Positions 22,987 through 32,057 of a stretch of DNA of 64,000 nt are shown piece after piece. The stretch is from IMG/VR virus record IMGVR_UViG_3300027621_000003, positions 124,001-188,000 of that record; one strand, written 5' to 3'. Numbering within the stretch: position 1 is the first letter of the stretch; each line of letters begins with the position of its first letter. The position numbers were made by a program, and so were the translations under genes. The notes beneath the pieces were generated by a model that saw only the letters and a program-made list of their open reading frames with translations, had not been told where the DNA came from and did not search any database. The DNA is from a virus.

Positions 22987-24459
22987 TTAAGCCATGACTT
23001 TAGTTTTTAATTCGTCATATTTGTCCGAAATTTTACTACTAACTTTGGACATTTTGGGACATAAAAAGTCTGCTATTTTATCTTCTAATTTTTGAATCAT
23101 TGAATCACTACCTTCTGCGTAATAATCCACTACTGAGTTTCTAAGTGCTGTTACAATAAATCCACTTGCACCTTTGTCTAAATTTGATTTTTCTTGTAAT
23201 TCTTTTAGGTAACCCTTAATTAATGCATCTGCTAAAGCGTTTGTTGTAAATCTACAATCCGTTAATACTCTATCATAATCACTAACATTGATACTTGCAA
23301 TAAATGTACTGATAACTTTAGCCATATAAGAACCTGAAGGGATGTTTAACACCTTCATCAACCAATCAACTAAGTATTCACCCATTGCTGATGGTAAAGC
23401 TGTTGCAGTACCACCAAATATTGATGATAGTGTTGCAAATAAACCCGCAGCTTCTTGAATAACTTTTGAATCGTATCCTTGAGTTCTTAAATAAGATACT
23501 TCAGCAATATAGTCTTCCATAAATAATTCCAAATCTTTATCAGTTTCAAATTTTCTGTTTTCAACTAAAAAATTAAATCTGTTTGTAATTATTTTACTTT
23601 CAACCATTAAATCTTCTTTTTTTGATTTAACTTCTAATAAATTTTTCTTTAATATATTTTTCACGTCTAAATGTTCACCTAATCTTTTACGGGCAGCAAA
23701 ATTAATTGCAAATCTTTGTCTTGCTCCACCATAAGAACTAATTTGTTTAATGTCTTCAGGTACAGATGATAATAAACCCCAATTATCAATTTGGTCATTA
23801 CAATTCATAATTTGATTTGCGTAACTATCTAATAATTGTTTGTCAATTTTCATGTTTTTGTCTGCAGCATCCATGTATAAATCAATTAATGTTTTACAAG
23901 CCTTTTTATTAACAATTTGACTAGTAGTAATTTTGTTAAGAGCATCTTCGGTTGTTTGTTGATTACCTGTTTGTTTTTGACGATACATTTCTTTTCCAAT
24001 TAAAGTAAATGATTCAGAATCAATCTCAGATAATTTCTCATACAATGGTAACATTGATGTTAATGGTTCTTGTAAACTCCAACCCTGTTCAACTAAACGT
24101 TGTATTTCACCTTGATTTTTAAGTTCTGTTTTTTGTGTTTGAGTTTGTGTTGAAATTTCACTTTGTTTTTGTTCAGGTGATTTAAAATTTGCAATTGCTT
24201 CATCACATGTAAATGTTTCGGGAATTAATTTTACTTTATTATCTTGACCTACCAAACCAATTTTACCATCATGAAAAAAATATAAAGTATTTCCTTTTGC
24301 AGTTTTTGTATAAATCGCTTCGGGGTATTTTGATAAACCGGTATTTTCAATTAGTTTACCATTTGGGATACAACCAAATTTTACATATTCAATTAGTTTT
24401 TGTTTGTTTGTTGGCGGTTGTGGACCTGAAGCTAATTGTTCTTTTATATTTTTTTTCAT
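22987..24459 (-). CDS. Large tagged protein, first of a virion-type operon's end
   Basis: 490 residues. Tag MKKNIKEQ (NIKE|Q). N-terminal ~100 residues share a module with the next gene upstream (GC.P ... W/TCDE). The rest is helical, with hydrophobic SIFGGTATALPSAMGEYLVDWLMK around the middle. No recognised enzymatic motif. Start chosen at 24459 to fit the tag; the gene overlaps no box, so it is read from the promoter upstream of 25779. Confidence 0.7.
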   Translation of the reverse strand: MKKNIKEQLASGPQPPTNKQKLIEYVKFGCIPNGKLIENTGLSKYPEAIYTKTAKGNTLYFFHDGKIGLVGQDNKVKLIPETFTCDEAIANFKSPEQKQSEISTQTQTQKTELKNQGEIQRLVEQGWSLQEPLTSMLPLYEKLSEIDSESFTLIGKEMYRQKQTGNQQTTEDALNKITTSQIVNKKACKTLIDLYMDAADKNMKIDKQLLDSYANQIMNCNDQIDNWGLLSSVPEDIKQISSYGGARQRFAINFAARKRLGEHLDVKNILKKNLLEVKSKKEDLMVESKIITNRFNFLVENRKFETDKDLELFMEDYIAEVSYLRTQGYDSKVIQEAAGLFATLSSIFGGTATALPSAMGEYLVDWLMKVLNIPSGSYMAKVISTFIASINVSDYDRVLTDCRFTTNALADALIKGYLKELQEKSNLDKGASGFIVTALRNSVVDYYAEGSDSMIQKLEDKIADFLCPKMSKVSSKISDKYDELKTKVMA

Positions 24460-24463
24460 AGTA

Positions 24464-24811
24464 TTAATATTTTGATAAGATATTTGATGGTGACATTGGT
24501 ACTGAAGATGCTGTACCAATTTCATTAGGGTCTTTTGTTAATTCATCGCAAGTCCAAGCACCTTTCGCCATTGGTTTTGAATTTGTGGCAGGTGCCACCC
24601 ATGTCATATCGGCATAATAATATATAGTTCTATCATTTTTATTAATAAATTTGAAACCAACACGACCTTCAGATGTGTTCCATAACTTTGATGATGGTTG
24701 TTTTGATGAAATTACCTCAGCATTTTTTACAGGTAAACAACCCAATGTTATTGCTTTTTCTAACTTTGGGATATCAGGATTAGACTGTTCTTTTAATATT
24801 TGTTTTTCCAT
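24464..24811 (-). CDS. Small tagged protein with GC.P/W.CDE module
   Basis: 115 residues. Tag MEKQILKEQ (ILKE|Q). The body has LGCLPVKN ... KGAWTCDEL, the same module as in 22987-24459 and similar to KGTWKC in 49390-50190. Two Cys may form a disulfide. Middle gene of the operon, 4 bases after its upstream neighbour's stop. Confidence 0.65.
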   Translation of the reverse strand: MEKQILKEQSNPDIPKLEKAITLGCLPVKNAEVISSKQPSSKLWNTSEGRVGFKFINKNDRTIYYYADMTWVAPATNSKPMAKGAWTCDELTKDPNEIGTASSVPMSPSNILSKY

Positions 24812-24813
24812 TA

Positions 24814-25779
24814 TTATAATTCATTAATATCATCAGTTGAAGAATCCGCAACGGGACTTTCTTTTTGACATATTTTATCAATATCAGCATCGGTTACACC
24901 ATTCTCATAACCATTGGCCTTTAATGCCGCTTGTGTTAACTTACCGAAATAAATATCATTTCTTCCTGTGTATGAAGTACCTAAACAATTTTGCAATTCT
25001 TTAATTCTTGTTGATTTACAACCCTCAACATATTTTCCAGTACAAAGTTTGTATGACATTGTGTTGGTAGCTGATGAACTACCACCTTTTTTACCATCTT
25101 TAGCCTCAACACCAGCCTTTTCTTGTTCTTGGGGTGTTAACATTATTTCAGTGTCTTCAATCATACCTGCAATAGGTCTTGTAAACATTTTCCATTCATC
25201 AGGACTATCAGTTAAATTGTCTAAAAATAGATATAACCCGCCAGCTATTTTCTTGTCTACAGCACATAAATCAGCAATAGTTGGTATTTTTTGTAATTCG
25301 GCAGCAATAGTATCTTCATCATCATCCCAAGTATCTTTAGAATCTTCAATTGCATATGCAATACTTCTAATATCCGATTTTGATAGTTGAGGAACTAACT
25401 TTGAAGCTCCTGCGGCACTACATGCACTCATAATTTTTTTAAAACCATCCGCTCCATTATCATAATTTGCGCTCCAATTAAGTAACACACCAAGACCTAA
25501 TCCCGCAACAGCACCAACTGCAGTACCAACAACAGGAAAAACACTACCAAGGGTTGCACCTGCGGCCGTAGCCGCAGCTATTCCACCACCAGCAGCAGTT
25601 GCCCCAAGAATAGCCCCACCTGCACCACCAACCAATGTTGTTGGGTCCGATAAATCACCCGCAGTTTGTTCAAAAATTGTTTGTTTATTCTCAGTTAGAG
25701 TTTTTTTACTATCATATTTCATTAGTAATAACGCTCTTTCTAACGCTTCTTTACCTTCTGATATAATTTGTTGTTTCAT
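24814..25779 (-). CDS. Tagged glycine-zipper membrane protein with annexin-like and PG-binding-like parts
   Basis: 321 residues. Tag MKQQIISEG (IISE|G; then TLTE|N). Residues about 47-105 are a Gly/Ala-rich hydrophobic stretch (glycine zipper). A following segment (YAIEDSKDTWDDDEDTIAAE ... YLFLDN) resembles an annexin repeat, also in 57516-58211. The C-terminus has IKELQNCLG ... DIYFGKLTQAALKANGY, like peptidoglycan-binding_1. It fits a virion protein that inserts in a membrane during ejection; inference only. TATTTAT box 25792-25798. Confidence 0.65.
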   Translation of the reverse strand: MKQQIISEGKEALERALLLMKYDSKKTLTENKQTIFEQTAGDLSDPTTLVGGAGGAILGATAAGGGIAAATAAGATLGSVFPVVGTAVGAVAGLGLGVLLNWSANYDNGADGFKKIMSACSAAGASKLVPQLSKSDIRSIAYAIEDSKDTWDDDEDTIAAELQKIPTIADLCAVDKKIAGGLYLFLDNLTDSPDEWKMFTRPIAGMIEDTEIMLTPQEQEKAGVEAKDGKKGGSSSATNTMSYKLCTGKYVEGCKSTRIKELQNCLGTSYTGRNDIYFGKLTQAALKANGYENGVTDADIDKICQKESPVADSSTDDINEL

Positions 25780-25804
25780 ATTATTTTATGTATAAATATC
25801 TTTC

Positions 25805-26044
25805 TTATAGTAAAGTATTCGCTTTACCTCTTGTTATTGTATAAGAATCTTTCCATTTTGTATTACCAAGTGGATTGGCAGAACCTCTTTTAATTCCCGT
25901 TTCCCATTTGGTAACTGCAGGATAACCTCCTCCACCACTAGTTGATGTAGATTCACCTTCTTGTTCACCCATTTCATTTTTACTTTGAGCTAGTTCGTTA
26001 AAGATGTCTGTTAATGTATCTATATCAAGTGTCTTGACTGCCAT
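25805..26044 (-). CDS. Hypothetical small protein
   Basis: 79 residues; Ser/Gly-rich middle then KWETGIKRGSANPLGNTKWK, a motif of conserved phage proteins of unknown role. TATTTAT box 26049-26055, 4 bases before ATG. Confidence 0.65.
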   Translation of the reverse strand: MAVKTLDIDTLTDIFNELAQSKNEMGEQEGESTSTSGGGGYPAVTKWETGIKRGSANPLGNTKWKDSYTITRGKANTLL

Positions 26045-26059
26045 GTATATAAATATCAG

Positions 26060-26368
26060 TTAAAACATTTCTGATGGTGGTACGTGGTCATTTATTAAGA
26101 AAAACTCATTCATAAATGATATTAATTCATCTTCATCTATTTCTAACGAATCATCATCATCAATTTCTACCTCACCATCTTCCCATTCGTCATCATCAAA
26201 ATCAAATAAATCAAAATTTTCCGTGATAACATTATAACCGTAATCTTCAATTTCTTGTAAGTCAAATTCCGTAATTCTAATAACTTCATCAGTATCAGTG
26301 CTCATTCTAAATCTAACTTCTAATAAAGGTTCTTTAATAACCGTTTCTACAATTTCTCTAACTTCCAT
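26060..26368 (-). CDS. Small acidic protein with VIKE tag
   Basis: 102 residues. MEVREIVETVIKEP gives VIKE|P. Middle is a long run of Asp/Glu. I use the ATG at 26368; a TTG 33 bases upstream is in frame. A near-match box TATTTGT is further upstream. Confidence 0.6.
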   Translation of the reverse strand: MEVREIVETVIKEPLLEVRFRMSTDTDEVIRITEFDLQEIEDYGYNVITENFDLFDFDDDEWEDGEVEIDDDDSLEIDEDELISFMNEFFLINDHVPPSEMF

Positions 26369-26443
26369 TTGTTTATGGATAAAAAGTTTATTTAATAACA
26401 AATATCATATTATGTTGTAAAAGGATATAGTTCTTTAATAAAT

Positions 26444-26478
26444 AAAAAAAAATCCCCCATTATTATTGGAGGATTTAA
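26444..26478 (-). terminator. Terminator after 26499-27299
   Basis: Minus AAATCCTCCA / TGGGGGATTT with one mismatch, followed by nine T. Confidence 0.75.
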
Positions 26479-26498
26479 TTATTAACTAATTTAATTAA

Positions 26499-27299
26499 TT
26501 ATAAAAATTTACTCATTCTTTGGAACATTTCCAAAGTAAGTTTTCTTTCTTTAGTAAAAGATTCTTGTAAATCTTTATCTACTTCTTCTTCAACATTAAA
26601 CTCACTATCATCATCACCTTCTTCTGGACCATCAGATGTAAAAGTATAAGGTGATTTAATCATTGATAAATCCATATCATTTTCGGTGTCTTGACCTAAA
26701 CCTTCATCACCTTCTCTATCAACATCACCAGCATCGTGTTGGAACGTGTCTGATGGTCCACCACCAAAGGCCATACCATCTGATAAATTACCAAACATGT
26801 CACTCAAATCATCACTTGGGTCATATCTTTCAACATCTTCCATTGAGTTATAATCATGGTGTGGGTGTTCTGAATCATAATCATCTAATGTTCCGTAAAC
26901 ATCTTCAGGACCGTGAGATTGGAATTCGTATGCTGGTTCTACATCTGAAGCAACTTCACCATCTTCAAAATCTTCTTCTAATGATTTGTTACTTGAACAT
27001 TGTTCACACATTTCTTCTTCCATTTTTCCACCACATTGTTCACACATTTCTTTATCAGTTTCAACGTATGATTTTCTTTTTTTAGATTCATTTATTCCCA
27101 TATTGGTATAGGCTTTAACTTCACCTTTGTTATTAACAACCAAACCTTCTTTGTCATTTGCAAAGTCTTGGGTATATAATGGTTGTTCATTTGCCACTGG
27201 ACTTGGGTTTAACGTTCTATAACCGTTATAAACGTGTCTATGTTTGCTGAGGATGTTTTCTTTTTCCTCAGGTGTTACTCCTACAAAAAATGCATTCAT
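26499..27299 (-). CDS. Acidic protein with CxxC zinc motif
   Basis: 266 residues. N-terminal TPEEKENILSKHRHVYNGYR resembles the SEEEKNRILEMH tags, and ANE|Q at about 40-43 is a weaker cleavage match. CEQCGGKMEEEMCEQC is a probable zinc knuckle; the rest is Asp/Glu-rich. The ATG at 27299 fits the TATTTAT box (27312-27318). Confidence 0.65.
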   Translation of the reverse strand: MNAFFVGVTPEEKENILSKHRHVYNGYRTLNPSPVANEQPLYTQDFANDKEGLVVNNKGEVKAYTNMGINESKKRKSYVETDKEMCEQCGGKMEEEMCEQCSSNKSLEEDFEDGEVASDVEPAYEFQSHGPEDVYGTLDDYDSEHPHHDYNSMEDVERYDPSDDLSDMFGNLSDGMAFGGGPSDTFQHDAGDVDREGDEGLGQDTENDMDLSMIKSPYTFTSDGPEEGDDDSEFNVEEEVDKDLQESFTKERKLTLEMFQRMSKFL

Positions 27300-27369
27300 A
27301 TCTTTTTCTATATAAATAGTTGTGGGAATGAAAAAAAGTTGTATCTTTGTATAACAAATAACCACCACC

Positions 27370-28113
27370 ATGACAACAGAACAAAAAGTCCGCAACTATC
27401 AAGGTAACAACCAATTCTTGAACAGCCTTAAAGAGTCTTTGACTCGCTACCCATCTTTGACTCAACGTCAGTGCGAAATTGCTGACAGAGCTTTAAAAAG
27501 TATTGAGCGTAATGGTGAGTTGGTAATTTCAAATCTTTCTGAGGATTTGCAGTTGATTATGAACTACACAGGTTCTAATGAGTTCATCTTGAAGATGAAA
27601 GACAGTTACGCTAAATGGAGGGACTTGTCTGAGCGTCAAATTTCTGCGGCGGTTAAATCTATCAAAAAAGAAAAGACCCCAACTATGGAAATTCGTGTTG
27701 ATTTGAAGAACGAATCTATCCGTATCAAACGTGGTATCGCTTTGAAAATCAAAGAAGAGTATGGTTTGGAATTCATGCCAATCTTGGTTGACTTGGTTGG
27801 AACAACTCACATCAGTGCCAAGGCAGTAAGAGTTCGTGCCAAATTGACTAAAGAAAATGGTGATGTGTGTCGTTGTTGTGGAGCTGAGTTGACTGATGAG
27901 TTCTCAATCTTGACTGGTATGGGTCCAGTATGTGCTAAGAATTTGAGAGTAAAATACATCAAAGATAAAGTTGAGGTGGCTCGTTTCCACGAAGAATTGG
28001 CACTTCGTGTTGAAGAAATCGGTGAGTTTGAGTTATGGTTACCAAAATCTCAAATTAAAGAATACGTTCAAGGTGGTCGTTTCAAATTCTTGGCCGAAAA
28101 ATTCTACAACTAA
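27370..28113 (+). CDS. Zinc-binding (DUF6011-like) protein
   Basis: 247 residues. A helical N-terminal half, then CRCCGAELTDEFSILTGMGP followed by VCAK, the spacing of DUF6011-like zinc domains. Host-type box TATCTTTG just upstream near 27344-27351. Possibly nucleic-acid binding. Confidence 0.7.
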   Translation: MTTEQKVRNYQGNNQFLNSLKESLTRYPSLTQRQCEIADRALKSIERNGELVISNLSEDLQLIMNYTGSNEFILKMKDSYAKWRDLSERQISAAVKSIKKEKTPTMEIRVDLKNESIRIKRGIALKIKEEYGLEFMPILVDLVGTTHISAKAVRVRAKLTKENGDVCRCCGAELTDEFSILTGMGPVCAKNLRVKYIKDKVEVARFHEELALRVEEIGEFELWLPKSQIKEYVQGGRFKFLAEKFYN

Positions 28114-28127
28114 TTGACTATGTAGAA

Positions 28128-28250
28128 TAAATAAGTTAAGTTTTCAATAAGGGTTTCCCACACAGATAATTTAGAGTAGTCGTAGTATCTTGGTAATTTA
28201 TTCTGAAAGCCCTGAACTCTGTGTGGAACCTTTTTATTTGAACTTAACTA
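28128..28250 (+). ncRNA. Candidate structured RNA with nested inverted repeats
   Basis: Outer AGTTAAG/CTTAACT, then GGTT.CC.CACACAGA / TCTGTGTGGAACC, about 20 bp in total enclosing some 55 bases. T-rich after the inner stem (CCTTTTTATTT). It fills the gap between two plus-strand genes; no family recognised. Confidence 0.45.
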
Positions 28251-28251
28251 A

Positions 28252-28551
28252 ATGGAAACAAGAGAAATATTAGAGATTGACGAATATTGTGAAGGTTCAG
28301 TTCTTTTAAATGGGTATGAAAATGCCATTATCGGTGTTGTTGACTCATTTGAAGGTCGTAGAATATTGTACTCAAAACAACAAATAATTGATAGTTTGTG
28401 TAAGGACGAAATGACTTGGTTAGAAGCCGAAGAATATTTTGACTACAATATCAAAGGTGGGCATTTTGGTGAGTTGTCACCTGTTTTTTTGGAAACTACG
28501 GTAATACCAATTAAAACACACGGGGAATACAGATACGAAATTATTTCTTAA
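28252..28551 (+). CDS. Hypothetical protein
   Basis: 99 residues, acidic, no recognised domain. The 3' end overlaps a converging gene by 11 bases. Confidence 0.6.
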   Translation: METREILEIDEYCEGSVLLNGYENAIIGVVDSFEGRRILYSKQQIIDSLCKDEMTWLEAEEYFDYNIKGGHFGELSPVFLETTVIPIKTHGEYRYEIIS

Positions 28552-29167
28552 AGTAAGTTGAGTATAAACTTGTGTACATTTCCATAACCGCTCTACAAAC
28601 TTTTTGGAAAACACTATTGATTGTAGTATCGTTAAACTCCATATTTTTTTCTTCCATAATTCTAATTGTTTCAGAAACTAAAATTTGTCTTACATCATCA
28701 ACATTTTCAAATAATTCAGGATAATCATCGGGTTCACCATCAAACTTATAAATCAATTTATGTAAATTGTGTGAGTCTGTCATTAAAAATGGCATTGCCT
28801 GAATCATATTAACCAATCCTGATTTTTGCACAAGTTTTAGATAATCAAGAACTGGTCTATAATCCATATTCTTGATAATGTCTTTATGTTTTGATAACGT
28901 TTTTAATTCATTACCAAATTCTTCAGTTGTTAAATTTTTCTTTGATTTAACATCTGTTGCTAACACCCAACTATCTGTATCAGGTAATAAATCTAATGTA
29001 GAACCATCATCCCATTTAACATTATATTGGTATCCCATATCAAACGGAACTCTAACAATTTTAAGTACGGTACCTTTTGTACCCATACGAACAGCACTAT
29101 ATGGGTCATCCATATGAAGTAAAACTATTCTATCACCAGGCTCTAATTTTGGATTTAATTGCGACAT
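28541..29167 (-). CDS. DUF4314-like protein
   Basis: 208 residues. PGDRIVLLHMDDPYSAVRMG ... VKWDDGSTLDLLPDTDSW is the DUF4314 beta-barrel pattern (residues about 11-68); the C-terminal two-thirds is helical and unrecognised. TATTTAT box 29178-29184. Confidence 0.8.
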   Translation of the reverse strand: MSQLNPKLEPGDRIVLLHMDDPYSAVRMGTKGTVLKIVRVPFDMGYQYNVKWDDGSTLDLLPDTDSWVLATDVKSKKNLTTEEFGNELKTLSKHKDIIKNMDYRPVLDYLKLVQKSGLVNMIQAMPFLMTDSHNLHKLIYKFDGEPDDYPELFENVDDVRQILVSETIRIMEEKNMEFNDTTINSVFQKVCRAVMEMYTSLYSTYFKK

Positions 29168-29203
29168 ATTATACAGAATAAATATATCAAAGTATTTATT
29201 AGT

Positions 29204-29818
29204 ATGGATGTTTTAATTACAGAAAGTCAAAGAACATTAATTTTGACCGAAAGTTTAAATGATACTTTAAAAACTATACATGAACATGGTATAGATTTTT
29301 CAGCTAGTTTATATAAAAGAGTTAAAAAAAGATTAGGTTTTAATTTTAAAATATTATTAACCTTTGGTGCCGCTGTTGGTGGATTGGTAGAACCTTTGGA
29401 AAAATTTTTACAAGGAAAATATCCTGAAATGACAGAACAACAAACGCTTGTGGTGATTGTGGCTACTGTTTGTGTCTTGTTTAATGAAGGAAAAAACATT
29501 TTAAAGGAACTTTTACCTAAAATTAAAGAAGAGGGTTTAGAAGACATATTTAGAACTTCTATTGTTAAATCAAGAAAACTTGTAACAGCCTTTAAAGGAT
29601 TTTTAGCTACCTTAGGAAACTCCGCTGCGTTTTTAACCGATGTTATTGGTTATATTTACATGATACCGTTAATTGGGTATCTAACCATGGCAATTCAAGG
29701 ACATGATATGTCATCAGATGATGTTTCAAGATTGGTAGAAAGAATTGCGGCAATTGGCGTATTTCACATAGCATCTTCAGTTCTTGAAGAAATTGTGAAT
29801 AGAATTATTAAAAAATAA
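29204..29818 (+). CDS. Tagged multi-helix membrane protein
   Basis: 204 residues. MDVLITESQ gives LITE|S; the LILTES that follows repeats the site. About four hydrophobic helices (around 50-70, 80-100, 135-160, 180-195). Could be ejected at infection or be a membrane component; no family. TATTTAT box 29193-29199, 4 bases before ATG. Confidence 0.7.
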   Translation: MDVLITESQRTLILTESLNDTLKTIHEHGIDFSASLYKRVKKRLGFNFKILLTFGAAVGGLVEPLEKFLQGKYPEMTEQQTLVVIVATVCVLFNEGKNILKELLPKIKEEGLEDIFRTSIVKSRKLVTAFKGFLATLGNSAAFLTDVIGYIYMIPLIGYLTMAIQGHDMSSDDVSRLVERIAAIGVFHIASSVLEEIVNRIIKK

Positions 29819-30790
29819 TTATTTAATATATTCGTCCATTAGACGAGCAACAATTTTATCAATTGTTGATTGTTTTAAATTATACACTTCTTTTCTTCTA
29901 TTGAAAAATTCCCTCATTACATCTTCAATATTTCTACCTTGTATTTTGGCTTTTCTTTTGAATCCCGCAACCTGAGCTTCAATTTCATGTTGTTGTGTAT
30001 AATACCTTAAAGGTTGTTTGTATTCCTTATCAGGAAATTCATATCCCGAATATTCTTGTTTTCTGTGTTCCAATTCATGTCTTATGTCATCATTTAGTTC
30101 ACCAATCAATTCATAAAAAATTTCATTACCAGCCTTTTCATCAATATCAACCTCAACTTCAATTTTATCTTCACCTTCAACCCAAAAAGCCTGAACATCA
30201 AATGGTTTTAATAATTCATGTCTATGTTTTTTTGGTGTTGGATTCATTTTCAATACCAATTCAAAAGGTGGGTGTTGACCAAGATTGTACTCAGGAAATG
30301 TGATTTCTCTTTTACCTCTTAAATTCTTTTTTATTTCAAAAACCATATCTCTTACAACATCACGAACAGTTTTTCTATACCCTGAATCTTCAGTAATTGT
30401 TTCTTCTTCACCAACAAGTACAGGTTTTATAGATGTCACAATAACATCCAATTCAGATACTAATTTTAAGGCTTTTGTTATTTTATCTGCAGTACCATTT
30501 TTAATTGGGTAAAAACGTAATAGATTTTCACTATCCCCCCAAATTTCTTTGTATTCACCAGAAACAAGTTTACCAAGTATAGTTTTTGGGTCAACATGTA
30601 AAGTAACCTCAACAAGGGCGTGGTCTTTCCACTCACCCACAGAAATCATCGGTTTGATTTTGTCAATTTGAAAAGTAAAATCGTAACAATCTTGGTCGGC
30701 ATTCTCATCATACCTCAAAAAATTACCACACCAAGTTAATTTTTTGGTTTTGAAAATCTTATTAATCTGTTCTATGGTTGAATTGTCCAT
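29819..30790 (-). CDS. Putative HExxH-type metallopeptidase
   Basis: 323 residues. IRHELEHRKQ gives an HExxH-type zinc site, with QQHEIEAQVAGFKRKA downstream supplying a possible third ligand Glu. The N-terminal two-thirds is unrecognised. TATTTAT box 30796-30802. Converges on the previous gene without a gap. Confidence 0.65.
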   Translation of the reverse strand: MDNSTIEQINKIFKTKKLTWCGNFLRYDENADQDCYDFTFQIDKIKPMISVGEWKDHALVEVTLHVDPKTILGKLVSGEYKEIWGDSENLLRFYPIKNGTADKITKALKLVSELDVIVTSIKPVLVGEEETITEDSGYRKTVRDVVRDMVFEIKKNLRGKREITFPEYNLGQHPPFELVLKMNPTPKKHRHELLKPFDVQAFWVEGEDKIEVEVDIDEKAGNEIFYELIGELNDDIRHELEHRKQEYSGYEFPDKEYKQPLRYYTQQHEIEAQVAGFKRKAKIQGRNIEDVMREFFNRRKEVYNLKQSTIDKIVARLMDEYIK

Positions 30791-30802
30791 TGAATATAAA
30801 TA

Positions 30803-31279
30803 TCATAACCTAAAGTTATTTCTGTATTGGATTGGGAATGATATACCGAAACCAAAACGAGTTGTGGTTGATTTGTAGAATGATAATACAATATCAAACG
30901 AATACGGGTCTTGACTAATCAAACGAATTGGGTGTAACGATACACCAAATTCAGGACGCAAATCAAAATTATTTATACCTTTTGGTGTTATTTTAATACC
31001 ACCACTTAATCTAATTCCATCTTTCATATACCCCTTAGAAATACCCAACCGATTGATTGCGTTGAATGGTGTGTAAAAAATACTACCACTGAATAAACCA
31101 CCATACTTAACACCCAAGTAAATTCCAAAGTCTTTTTTATCCAACCCGTTAAACCCAGTGATTAAAGATGTGTCACCCTGAACCAAGATAAAATCACACG
31201 TCCTACCATTATTGTAGTTCGTCTGTGCCTTGGCAGATATTGTCATCAAAATAAAAATTAAAATTATTAAGCGTTTCAT
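30803..31279 (-). CDS. Secreted outer-membrane-type beta protein
   Basis: 158 residues. Signal peptide MKRLIILIFILMTISAKAQ, then strands with alternating hydrophobic residues and Gly, as in small outer-membrane beta-barrels. ATG at 31279 is set by TATCTTTG (31284-31291). Could alter host surface. Confidence 0.65.
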   Translation of the reverse strand: MKRLIILIFILMTISAKAQTNYNNGRTCDFILVQGDTSLITGFNGLDKKDFGIYLGVKYGGLFSGSIFYTPFNAINRLGISKGYMKDGIRLSGGIKITPKGINNFDLRPEFGVSLHPIRLISQDPYSFDIVLSFYKSTTTRFGFGISFPIQYRNNFRL

Positions 31280-31335
31280 AAGACAAAGATACATAATCAA
31301 TTTGATTTCCACAAATAAATTTATATATTTTTATT

Positions 31336-31761
31336 ATGGAATTATTGAACACTCACCCAATCAAAAAATCAGATTTAGGTTTTCACGGAAATTTATTTGG
31401 GGGTAAAATACTTGCTTGGGTTGATTCAGCGGCATCAGCATTATCAATGCAACTTTGTGATTCACCAAGATTGGTTACAATTGCATTAGATGAATGTAGA
31501 TTTATTAAACCCGGTAAAGAAGGTCAACTATTAAAAATATATGGTAAACCCCTTAAGGTTGGGAACACATCAATCACACTTTATTTTGAGGCCAGGGCAC
31601 ATAGTGTTTATACAGGAAAACAAACCGTCATCTTACATACACAAATCACCTTTGTGAGAATTGATGATGAGGGAAACCCAATTCCAATTAGTGACAGAGC
31701 GAAAAATAGGATTAATCAAATTATTGATGGTAGTCTTGATATTTTAGACAAAACTATATAA
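31336..31761 (+). CDS. Acyl-CoA thioesterase (YciA-like hotdog fold)
   Basis: 141 residues. Starts HPIKKSDLGFHGNLFGGKIL then WVDSAASA, matching the N..G....G..L.W.D signature of YciA/ACOT hotdog thioesterases. It hydrolyses acyl-CoA to free fatty acid and CoA. Rare in phages; may modify membrane lipid or acyl pools. Confidence 0.88.
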   Translation: MELLNTHPIKKSDLGFHGNLFGGKILAWVDSAASALSMQLCDSPRLVTIALDECRFIKPGKEGQLLKIYGKPLKVGNTSITLYFEARAHSVYTGKQTVILHTQITFVRIDDEGNPIPISDRAKNRINQIIDGSLDILDKTI

Positions 31762-31782
31762 ATTTGTATTTATTATCACTAC

Positions 31783-31869
31783 GGAGGTTTGGCAGAGCGG
31801 TCGATTGCGTCAGTCTTGAAAACTGAAGATGTTGAAAGGCATCCTGGGGTTCGAATCCCTAAGCCTCCG
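31783..31869 (+). tRNA. tRNA-Ser(TGA)
   Basis: Class II; loop CTTGAAA; acceptor GGAGGTT/AGCCTCC, discriminator G. TAAATTTG box upstream near 31759-31766. Confidence 0.93.
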
Positions 31870-31872
31870 CAA

Positions 31873-31904
31873 AATCTTGGGACACCAACCCAAGATTTTT
31901 TTTT
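31873..31904 (+). terminator. Terminator between the two tRNA-Ser genes
   Basis: AATCTTGGG / CCCAAGATT with T-run, immediately before the second tRNA-Ser, so the second gene depends on read-through. Confidence 0.8.
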
Positions 31905-31989
31905 GGAAGATTGGCAGAGTGGTAATGCAGCGGTTTGCTAAACCGTACATCCTTAAAAGGATGCGTGGGTTCGAGTCCCTCATCTTCCG
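31905..31989 (+). tRNA. tRNA-Ser(GCT)
   Basis: Class II; stem GCGGT/ACCGT, loop TTGCTAA; acceptor GGAAGAT/ATCTTCC, discriminator G. Confidence 0.93.
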
Positions 31990-32057
31990 CAAAAAAAGAA
32001 CCTATTTATTTGACTCGGTTTTTTTTATTTACTATCTTTGTATCAAATAATTTAATC

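Noticed and set aside
31810-32050. ORFs across the tRNA-Ser genes
   Set aside because: Overlap both tRNAs; no promoter box or domain.
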